Source of the DNA: Mesostigma viride
Taxonomy: Eukaryota; Streptophyta; Mesostigmatophyceae; Mesostigmatales; Mesostigmataceae
Assembly (NCBI GenBank): GCA_009746045.1
Contig: RPFO01000750.1
Location: 1-21,249, forward strand
Direction: 5' to 3'
Length of the DNA: 21,249 nt
Notes under the pieces: generated by a model
Told to the model about the DNA's origin: nothing
Seen by the model: only the letters and a program-made list of their open reading frames with translations
The model's database searches: none
Translations under genes and position numbers: made by a program
Shown here: piece by piece, positions 16,378 through 21,249 of the stretch
How the letters are laid out: every line of letters begins with the position of its first letter
Position numbering within the stretch: position 1 is the stretch's first letter

Positions 16378-17637
16378 ATGAGCATCGAAGCACGACACGC
16401 GCTCCTGTTGCTGGTGACCGACAAGATAAACGAGTCACTGTCGCCCTTTGGGGATAGCTCCAATCTTCCCCAGCTTCTACTCTTGTGGAAATGGTTGAGA
16501 CGGTCGATGGGCCTGGGCGTGTCGAGGGGGGGCGAGGGGGAGAGAGAAGAGGGCGAAGACCCGGTGGTCGCCGCCTCCTCGACACCCTCTCTCGCATCTT
16601 CGGACGCCGCGGATGACATCGATGAGGCCGACGCGATGAGGGTCGTACACCCCGCTCTGGCCGGTTTGGGCGCCGCCGGGTTAGTCACCGGGTTAGTCGC
16701 CGGATTGACCGCCACATTAGGTAGAGGGACCTCCGAAGAGGGACATGGCGGCGGAGGCGGTGGTGGCTCCGAAGAGGGACAGGGCGGTGGAGGCAGTGGT
16801 GGCTCCAAAGAGGGACAGGGCGGTGGAGGCGGTGGTGGCTCCGAAGAGGGACAGGGCGGTGGAGGCAGTGTTGGCTCCAAAGAGGGACAGGGCGGTGGAG
16901 GCGGTGGTGGCTCCGAAGAGGGACAGGGCGGTGGAGGCAGTGTTGGCTCCAAAGAGGGACAGGGCGGTGGAGGCGGTCAACAACACGGGCCCGTGACCGG
17001 TAACGAAGGGTCCAGACAAGCACGGAAGGATCGCGACGTGAGGCCAGACGTGGAGGTGACGGAAGGGGAACACGACGACGATGCAGAAGATGCGCGCGAG
17101 GCGGAAGAATGGTTGCGGCGACAGGAGGAATGGGCTCGCTCACGGAACACAACATCCAGCCAGGCAACTGGACCCAAGAAGGCCACGCTTTCCGGTGGCG
17201 CCCACGGAGGCGCAAACCCTACAGCAACAGGAGGACAGCAACAGCAGGGGTCCGTGAACAATGGCGACTCGGGAGGACAGCAACAACAAGGGTCCGTGAA
17301 CGATGTCGGGGGGTCCAGCAACTCGACCTCGGGACAACACCCCCAGACCGATGGGTGGACTTCCCCCGCTTCCCGCACCGCGAAGAACCCGTTTGAACCG
17401 TTAAGAAAGTTGTGGAAAGCATTCTCTAGCGGCCAGGTCTCCGCACAAGGTGTTGGGGGGGGGTACCCGTTTGCCACTAACGGGACTGTCACCGATCCGT
17501 ACTGGGTACAAGAGCAGCAGATGGGGGGTCATCAACCGTCTATCGGAGGCACGGGATTCGGTCCACAACGGGGCTTTTACTACCCCACTACAAACGGCCA
17601 ATTTTCCCTAGCGGGCAATCGGACCATGATTGGGTAA
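16378..17637 (+). CDS. Gly-rich repeat protein with a hydrophobic segment
   Basis: This 419-residue protein from ATG 16378 has no family that I recognise. Its parts in order are: a Leu-rich N-terminus (residues 8-40); an acidic, Ser-rich linker; a small-residue hydrophobic segment (about 92-115, LAGLGAAGLVTGLVAGL) that could span a membrane; seven 12-residue Gly-rich repeats (118-201); a charged Asp/Glu/Arg helix (about 215-255); two GGQQQQGSVN repeats (285-312); and a Gln/Gly/Tyr-rich tail. The layout, with a flexible spacer between a possible anchor and a polar tail, suits a surface or tether protein, but that is inference. Several open frames overlap the repeats on both strands because the unit length is a multiple of three. 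It ends 52 bases from a convergent gene. Confidence 0.75.
   Translation: MSIEARHALLLLVTDKINESLSPFGDSSNLPQLLLLWKWLRRSMGLGVSRGGEGEREEGEDPVVAASSTPSLASSDAADDIDEADAMRVVHPALAGLGAAGLVTGLVAGLTATLGRGTSEEGHGGGGGGGSEEGQGGGGSGGSKEGQGGGGGGGSEEGQGGGGSVGSKEGQGGGGGGGSEEGQGGGGSVGSKEGQGGGGGQQHGPVTGNEGSRQARKDRDVRPDVEVTEGEHDDDAEDAREAEEWLRRQEEWARSRNTTSSQATGPKKATLSGGAHGGANPTATGGQQQQGSVNNGDSGGQQQQGSVNDVGGSSNSTSGQHPQTDGWTSPASRTAKNPFEPLRKLWKAFSSGQVSAQGVGGGYPFATNGTVTDPYWVQEQQMGGHQPSIGGTGFGPQRGFYYPTTNGQFSLAGNRTMIG
16729..16980 (+). repeat. Seven tandem 36-bp repeats in a coding region
   Basis: Units start at 16729, 16765, 16801, 16837, 16873, 16909 and 16945. Each encodes about GS(E/K)EGQGGGG(S/G)(V/G). Units alternate between an EE form ending SG or SV and a KE form ending GG, so units 2-7 also form three 72-bp repeats. 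Near identity of the DNA indicates recent expansion by slippage or unequal recombination. Confidence 0.95.
17230..17313 (+). repeat. Two tandem 42-bp repeats in the same gene
   Basis: Units at 17230-17271 and 17272-17313 both begin GGQQQQGSVN. They differ mainly in CAG against CAA codons and in the last four residues. Confidence 0.85.
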
Positions 17638-17643
17638 AGATGC

Positions 17644-17676
17644 TTTATTCATTTCAAATAATAATAGACGTTTATT
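17644..17676 (-). terminator. Possible polyadenylation signals of the bZIP-like gene
   Basis: On the minus strand AATAAA occurs at 17676-17671, 14 bases after the stop at 17690, and again at 17649-17644. The whole 52-base convergent gap is AT-rich, unlike its surroundings. No clear signal is seen for the plus-strand gene ending at 17637. Confidence 0.4.
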
Positions 17677-17689
17677 TATCACGCGCGAC

Positions 17690-18154
17690 TCAGTGGCGCA
17701 CGGACAGGAGGAACGAGGTGGGCAAGTCCATCTTGCACCTCTTCCTCTCCGACTCGAGCCCGCATCGGGCGTTCGCGAGTTCGGTTTCGGCTTTCTCGAG
17801 CCGCTCCTTCAGCGACGCGGACAGCTTCTTCTCGGCCTCGAGGGCCGACTTGAGGGCCTCGTTTTCCTTGTCGATTTTGGCCCTGGCGCGACTGGCGCGC
17901 TTCCTCGCGGCGTCTTTCTCCCGCTTGCACTTCATCTTCCAGTCCGCGAGGTTGCCCTTGACCTCCTCCATCTGCTTCTGGATGTGGGCCTGGAAGACCT
18001 GGATTTCGGCGACCTGGGCGGGGGTCGGCAGCACGATCGCGGGCCTCTGTCGGGGCTCGGCGCTAGAAACGGGAGCGGACGAGGCCGAGTCGTCCGAGGA
18101 GGACGAGGAGCAGTCCGAGGAGGAGGAGGAGAGGCTGGAGGACACGGCGGCCAT
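17690..18154 (-). CDS. bZIP-like DNA-binding protein
   Basis: This intact 154-residue protein starts at ATG 18154. Residues 5-31 are a Ser/Asp run. Residues 72-93 (KCKREKDAARKRASRARAK) resemble a bZIP basic region, and a coiled coil follows at about 93-133. Its core positions are Ile94, Leu101, Leu105, Leu115, Leu119 and Leu126, with polar residues at some heptad sites. The invariant Asn of cellular bZIP proteins is not at its usual place; Asp81 is the nearest match. It may therefore be a divergent viral bZIP or simply a basic coiled-coil protein. In the family, bZIP dimers bind short palindromes through the basic region. The upstream gap is long for this window (184 bases) and holds four copies of one octamer, so the gene may be tightly regulated. 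Confidence 0.65.
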   Translation of the reverse strand: MAAVSSSLSSSSSDCSSSSSDDSASSAPVSSAEPRQRPAIVLPTPAQVAEIQVFQAHIQKQMEEVKGNLADWKMKCKREKDAARKRASRARAKIDKENEALKSALEAEKKLSASLKERLEKAETELANARCGLESERKRCKMDLPTSFLLSVRH

Positions 18155-18234
18155 TGTGGTTGGCGGGTCGGGGCTGCTTTTTCTTTGTGAGCGGTGGCGA
18201 GGAGAGAGTGAGGCGAGATGGGGGGCCGCGGCCT

Positions 18235-18243
18235 TTTATTGTG
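18235..18243 (-). promoter_or_regulatory. TATA-like box of the bZIP-like gene
   Basis: CAATAAAAGG on the minus strand lies about 80 bases upstream of the ATG at 18154, between that ATG and the CGGTTACG cluster. The implied leader is much longer than for other genes here and is rich in C with few G, as in a pyrimidine-rich 5' leader. Confidence 0.45.
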
Positions 18244-18259
18244 CCTCGAAACCCCGCGG

Positions 18260-18343
18260 CGGTTACGGAAAGTGTGCCGCAGCGGTTACGGAAAGCGCTC
18301 CAACTCGGCAACCGCCCTCAGAGCGGTTACGGCACCGGTTACG
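18260..18343. promoter_or_regulatory. Cluster of four CGGTTACG octamers
   Basis: Exact copies lie at 18260-18267, 18283-18290, 18324-18331 and 18336-18343. The first two extend to GCGGTTACGGAAAG. The last overlaps the stop codon of the upstream gene. Between copies two and three, AACCGC and GCGGTT form a 6-bp inverted pair with a 7-base loop (18310-18328). On the minus strand the octamer reads CGTAACCG, similar to Myb-type sites. Scanning by eye found one other copy, inside coding sequence near 6201. Confidence 0.6.
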
Positions 18344-18749
18344 CTTGGAACACGGCCAGCGGGGTGGCGGGATTCGCCGAGCCGTTGACAAACCGGAACA
18401 CCTCCAGCGCGTCCCCGTTGGCCACTAGTCGGAACTTGGTGGTGCCCGTCCCTATCTCCACCATGGATGTGGAGGGGGCGCCGCCGACGGAGATCCCTAC
18501 CGTGCCCGTCGCGTTGACCCCTATCTCCACCCCCGTGGCGCTCCTCAGCTTGACGGCGTTGGAGGAGAACGAGAGCTTGGTGGACTCCGCCCCCGAGATC
18601 GGCTGGTACACGAGGGAGGCCTCGTCGCCGGTCTGTTTGAGCACTATGCTGCCTGTCTGCGAGTTGTCCTCCGAGACGGTGGTTAATTTTTTGGTCTGGA
18701 TGTTTTTGAAGAAGAGGGTCCCGGTCGCGTCAAAGCGGTTGGGAGGCAT
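18339..18749 (-). CDS. Small beta-rich protein, possibly a virion or fibre part
   Basis: The start chosen is ATG 18749 (MPPNRFDATG), because a longer frame to 18767 would run through a TATA box. The 136 residues are almost all short beta strands with Thr, Ser, Val and Gly, such as TGTLFFKNIQTKKL and GVEIGVNATGTVGISVGG. This repetitive pattern is common in phage and giant-virus fibre or baseplate proteins. It has no Cys, signal peptide or membrane span. The protein starts 30 bases after a membrane-protein gene on the same strand, which suggests shared timing of expression. No family could be named; the structural role is inference. Confidence 0.75.
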   Translation of the reverse strand: MPPNRFDATGTLFFKNIQTKKLTTVSEDNSQTGSIVLKQTGDEASLVYQPISGAESTKLSFSSNAVKLRSATGVEIGVNATGTVGISVGGAPSTSMVEIGTGTTKFRLVANGDALEVFRFVNGSANPATPLAVFQA

Positions 18750-18757
18750 GCTTGCGG

Positions 18758-18775
18758 TATATATCACTGTGATAT
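18758..18775 (-). promoter_or_regulatory. TATA box overlapping a perfect palindrome
   Basis: TATATAT (18758-18764) overlaps ATATCACTGTGATAT (18761-18775), a perfect inverted repeat with 7-base arms and one central base. Both sit in a 29-base gap, just upstream of the ATG at 18749. A dimeric repressor or activator binding here would cover the promoter. Confidence 0.5.
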
Positions 18776-18778
18776 TCT

Positions 18779-19201
18779 TTACACGGCGGCCTTGACGCCC
18801 TCCGCGATGGCCGCGGTGACCGCCGCTGTCTTCCCGCGCTTCGAGAGGTACACGTACGCGAGGACGGCGGCTATCCCCACCCCGGCCACGAGGAAGATCA
18901 TGCCGTTGTTCCTGGACTCCTGTTTGGCGATCTCCCTCATCCTGCCCTCGAACGCCGCCTGCTGCCTGGCCACCCTGGCGGCGTGCTCGATCTGCGCCGA
19001 GCGTCTCTGCGCGACCCCGGGCGGCGGGGGCATGGGACTCTCTATGTGGATGGGCTCGCGCTCGTACTCGGACGCCGGCGGGCGCGAGGGGCCGCCGGAG
19101 GACGGTCCGGCGGGCCCGGAGGCCTGCGCGGACGACTCCTCCTCCTCCGCGGTGGGGGAGAACGTGAAGGCCTTTCCTAGAGGCGCACCGATGGACGACA
19201 T
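18779..19201 (-). CDS. Single-span membrane protein
   Basis: This intact 140-residue protein starts at ATG 19201, six bases from a TATA-like palindrome. Residues 17-62 are disordered: Glu/Ser, then Gly/Pro-rich, with PMPPPPG. Residues 65-97 form a charged Ala/Arg/Glu helix. Residues 100-119 (GMIFLVAGVGIAAVLAYVYL) are a clear membrane span, followed by SKRGK, a basic flank that would favour a cytoplasmic or inner side. The last 20 residues are an Ala-rich helix. Small proteins of this layout are frequent in the inner membrane of large DNA virus particles; no specific family is recognised. Confidence 0.8.
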   Translation of the reverse strand: MSSIGAPLGKAFTFSPTAEEEESSAQASGPAGPSSGGPSRPPASEYEREPIHIESPMPPPPGVAQRRSAQIEHAARVARQQAAFEGRMREIAKQESRNNGMIFLVAGVGIAAVLAYVYLSKRGKTAAVTAAIAEGVKAAV

Positions 19202-19205
19202 GATG

Positions 19206-19216
19206 CTATATTATAG
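19206..19216 (-). promoter_or_regulatory. TATA-like palindrome
   Basis: CTATATTATAG (plus strand) has 5-base inverted arms around one base and lies four bases upstream of the ATG at 19201. Confidence 0.45.
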
Positions 19217-19252
19217 ACGAGGAAATTGCGCGCGTCGGGAACGCACGCGTCT

Positions 19253-19464
19253 TTACTTCCTCATGATGGTACTGTCAAACGCCCTTCCGACGCTCCTGAC
19301 ATAAGCATCGGAAAGCCTCTCGAGCGCTGACTTGAAGGCCGCGTTGTTGGTGTACCTCTTCGCAGCATTAACCTCCCTGAACACCCCCGCATCAAGCGGT
19401 TCATCATGGCGGCGAGATTCCTCACCTCACGCTCACGAGCCGTGGAGTTTGTTTTAGATGGCAT
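19253..19464 (-). CDS. Small basic helical protein, split by one frameshift
   Basis: ATG 19464 follows GTATACATA. The frame opens with MPSKTNSTAREREVRNLAAM, then loses sense near 19400. One added base there joins a frame that reads as a charged helical protein (FKSALERLSDAYVRSVGRAF) and ends at TAA 19253-19255, for a total of exactly 71 codons. If left as it is, the first frame runs to 19261 as an Arg-rich stretch that looks out of frame. No family is recognised and no membrane span is seen. It ends 51 bases before the membrane protein gene on the same strand. Confidence 0.55.
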
Positions 19465-19470
19465 TTACGA

Positions 19471-19479
19471 TATGTATAC
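19471..19479 (-). promoter_or_regulatory. TATA-like box of the small basic gene
   Basis: GTATACATA on the minus strand lies 7-15 bases upstream of ATG 19464. Between it and the stop of the upstream gene at 19503 there is a run of A on the plus strand (T on the coding strand). Confidence 0.4.
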
Positions 19480-19502
19480 TAGTGCGCTGAGAAAAAAAAA
19501 AA

Positions 19503-20137
19503 TCACTCGTCGAGGTAGTCCTCCACCAGGTCGGCGGTGGTCAGGAGCCGCTTGGCCACCACCTCGGGCTTCTTGACGGCCAGGATCGGGGAGAGCACGT
19601 TCTTGAACACGCGCTCGAGGTACTTCTCGATGTAGTGGCTGTCCGGCTTGACCGGGAACTCCTCCGACGTCACCCATTGGGCGAGGACGCGCAGGAACTT
19701 GGCGATGGCCTTGATCTCCCCGCTCTCGATGCACGGGTACACGGTGGAGGCGAAGTACTTGTCAAAGGCCTCCCGGTTCTGACACGTGAGTATGACGGGG
19801 AGTACGCGCTCGACGACCCTGAGCCCCTTCCTCCCGTGGTCGCTGATGGACTCCTCGGCGTTCTTCCAGCCGTCCAGGACGGCCGTGATGACCTTCTCCA
19901 TGTCCGGGGGCAGCCCCTTCTGGTTTCGGATGTGCATGAGACACACGACCTCCACGTCGCTGACGGTGCCCTCCAGCTTCTCGGACTCCAGCACCCCGCC
20001 AAACGCACGACGATCGTTTTCAAGATGGTCTTGCACTCCTCCGCCCCCTCCCCGATCATGGCCTGCACCGTCTGGATCATGGTGTGGGGGAACGCCCACT
20101 TGTGCATGGTGCCGCGGATGCGAACCTTCACCTCCAT
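19503..20137 (-). CDS. Helical protein of unknown function, split by one frameshift
   Basis: ATG 20137 opens MEVKVRIRGTMHKWAFPHTM and a good frame to about 20005. There a four-G run on the coding strand is one base short. The second frame then runs to TGA at 19503-19505, giving 211 residues in all (636 bases with one added). The long frame starting at 20195 is a shadow for its first 60 codons. The protein is helical and soluble-looking, with conserved-looking segments such as VEVVCLMHIRNQKGLPPDM and a C-terminus with many Leu and Val. No catalytic motif is visible. It sits among small virion-type genes, and its stop is followed by a T run on the coding strand. Confidence 0.65.
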
Positions 20138-20201
20138 GGCGACCTCTGGTGATACTACCCTTAGCGCGGATAAATGCCGATCCTGAAACGCGCACGGTCG
20201 C

Positions 20202-20408
20202 CTACTTAGGCAGAACCGGCACCAGCACCAGGTGGTATATCGCGAGCCCTATCACGATCAGAATGAGCGGCAAAAACGCCTTGTACCCCCGGTTATCCTT
20301 GGACGGGTTGGCGTGCGCCCACCACAGCTGGGAGGGGAGGGTCGTGACGATCGCCTTGACGACGTCCCTTATCAGTTCGGGGGTGATAAAGCGCGACAGT
20401 AGTGCCAT
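20202..20408 (-). CDS. Small single-span membrane protein
   Basis: This 68-residue protein starts at ATG 20408; a GTG 21 bases upstream is less likely. Residues 1-30 form an amphipathic helix with a Trp pair (LWW). A short Asn/Asp/Lys stretch follows, and residues 44-66 (KAFLPLILIVIGLAIYHLVL) form a strong membrane span near the C-terminus. No signal peptide is present, so insertion would be tail-anchored. It is divergent from the gene at 20512 across a 103-base gap. No family is recognised. Confidence 0.75.
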   Translation of the reverse strand: MALLSRFITPELIRDVVKAIVTTLPSQLWWAHANPSKDNRGYKAFLPLILIVIGLAIYHLVLVPVLPK

Positions 20409-20511
20409 CTTTCGTAGTAGACCGCACACATTTTTGCCAGCCGTCCGTCTTCACGCGATTTCGAGCGCTTCGTCTACGGCCCGATTAATTTGTGGGATAC
20501 ATTTGTAGACC

Positions 20512-21015
20512 ATGTCGGCCATTCAAGCGTTCAACAACATGATGGGGATGTTCCTCGAGGAGCTGGAGCTCGCCTTCCCGCGCGAGAAGGCGCTGTCCGG
20601 GATCATCGCCGCCTTCCAATTGGCGTGCAAGACGAACGCCCGACTGCCCGTGGAGGCTTTCATGGAGGCCATCACCCCTCACGTGGACGCGATCATGAAC
20701 AAGAACGCGGCGGTCATCACCGACAAGACCATAGGGCAGATACCGTACCTGAAGGACATCAACCTGGAGGCCAACTGGAGCGGCGCGCCTGACGCGACCA
20801 AGGAGGCGATATGGCAGTACCTGCAGACCCTGGTGGTCCTGGGCATCGGGGTGACAGAGATCCCCGTCGACATCCTCACGCAGGCCGAGGAGATGGCGCA
20901 GAACTTCGCGGCCAGGATCCACGAGAACGGGGAGGACCCCGAGAAAGCGTGCATGCAGCTTTTCAGCCAGATGATGGGCGGGGCGATGCAGGCCTTCCCG
21001 CAACTGGAAAATTAA
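20512..21015 (+). CDS. Conserved nucleocytovirus-type helical protein
   Basis: This intact 167-residue protein starts at ATG 20512, with AT-rich GATTAATTTGTGGGATACA upstream. It is all-helical: MFLEELELAFPREKALSGI at the start, VEAFMEAITPHVDAIMNKN in the middle, and KEAIWQYLQTLVVLGIGV near residue 100. A helical layout with an N-terminal F-x-x-x-L-x-x-x-FP segment, a P-x-V-x-x-I segment and a late IWQYLQ-x-L motif is one I know from an uncharacterised protein shared by mimiviruses, phycodnaviruses and relatives. Function is not established. The C-terminal 50 residues are Met/Gln-rich and helical. There is no membrane span. It is followed after 32 bases by another gene on the same strand. Confidence 0.75.
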   Translation: MSAIQAFNNMMGMFLEELELAFPREKALSGIIAAFQLACKTNARLPVEAFMEAITPHVDAIMNKNAAVITDKTIGQIPYLKDINLEANWSGAPDATKEAIWQYLQTLVVLGIGVTEIPVDILTQAEEMAQNFAARIHENGEDPEKACMQLFSQMMGGAMQAFPQLEN

Positions 21016-21047
21016 ATCACCGCGTGTAGTAGTATCCAGCAGCACTC

Positions 21048-21249
21048 ATGGGCTTCTACCGCGCGTTCAAGGAGGGCCTGTTCGAGGACATGCTGTCCTT
21101 CTGGCCCCTGCAAGCCAACATGGACGGGAGGGAGCGCTTCCTCGCCGCCAAGAGGTTCGGGATCTACTCGGGCGTGCTGACCGCTCTGGTCACCGGGTCC
21201 GTCACGGCGGCCATGTACGGGCTCCGATCGCTATTGTGTCGACGATCGT
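21048..21249 (+). CDS. Membrane protein, cut by the window edge
   Basis: ATG 21048 opens a frame that is intact to the edge (67 codons). It reads MGFYRAFKEGLFEDMLSFWP, then a charged stretch, then a membrane span at about residues 40-60 (GIYSGVLTALVTGSVTAAMY). The 32-base gap after the previous gene holds GTGTAGTAGTATCC. High GC at third codon positions matches its intact neighbours. The family cannot be judged from this fragment. Confidence 0.6.
   Translation, partial: MGFYRAFKEGLFEDMLSFWPLQANMDGRERFLAAKRFGIYSGVLTALVTGSVTAAMYGLRSLLCRRS

Noticed and set aside
16729-16980. A possible CRISPR array
   Set aside because: The units are directly adjacent with no unique spacers, and they are in frame in a coding region.
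16685-17215. Long repeat-bearing frames on both strands over the 36-bp repeats
   Set aside because: The unit is a multiple of three, so any stop-free frame stays open through all copies. Only the 16378 frame has sensible flanking sequence.
17640-18428. A 262-codon plus-strand frame across the bZIP-like gene and its promoter
   Set aside because: It covers an intergenic cluster and both flanking genes in antisense; the minus-strand genes have better starts and clear features.

Overview
The window looks like a piece of a GC-rich (by eye about 58-60%), compact large-DNA-virus genome, most likely a nucleocytovirus of a protist or alga. An endogenised copy cannot be excluded. The reasons are: a split gene (1760-3061) that I recognise as the DUF5767-type protein shared among nucleocytoviruses; a BRO-N/KilA-type gene (15384-16307); a short protein with the IWQYLQ motif typical of a conserved nucleocytovirus family (20512-21015); small single-span membrane proteins; and intergenic gaps of 4-130 bp with TATA-like boxes very close to start codons. 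I cannot name the virus or host. No rRNA, tRNA, integrase, capsid or replication gene is visible.

Layout. 1-3061 (minus strand): an unrecognised gene running off the left edge, an F-box-like gene, and the DUF5767-like gene. 3137-13057 (plus strand): a roughly 10 kb adhesin/fibre island. It holds one very long beta-domain fibre gene (3137-8895) whose N-terminus looks like a phage tail fibre, then two paralogous genes built of bacterial Ig-like domains. The first paralogue (8927-11966) carries three extra LamG/concanavalin-like lectin domains that the second (12008-13057) lacks. 13062-17637: a SAP/IQ/U-box-like gene (minus), a second F-box-like gene, a decayed BRO-N fragment just upstream of an intact BRO-N gene, and a Gly-rich protein with seven 36-bp repeats. 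17690-21249: a bZIP-like gene preceded by four CGGTTACG sites, a small beta-rich protein, three small membrane proteins (one cut by the right edge) and three small proteins that look soluble.

A theme affecting every reading of this window: at least eight genes are broken by frameshifts, and almost all are repaired by adding one base, most often in a G or C run. I counted about fifteen such sites. This one-directional pattern fits sequencing or assembly error better than gene decay, so the pieces are described as parts of whole genes.

How the genes may work together (inference): the fibre island would supply host-surface binding parts of the virion. The two F-box-like proteins and the U-box-like protein suggest interference with host ubiquitin ligation. 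The BRO-N and bZIP-like proteins would be DNA-binding regulators. The small membrane proteins are probably virion or envelope parts.
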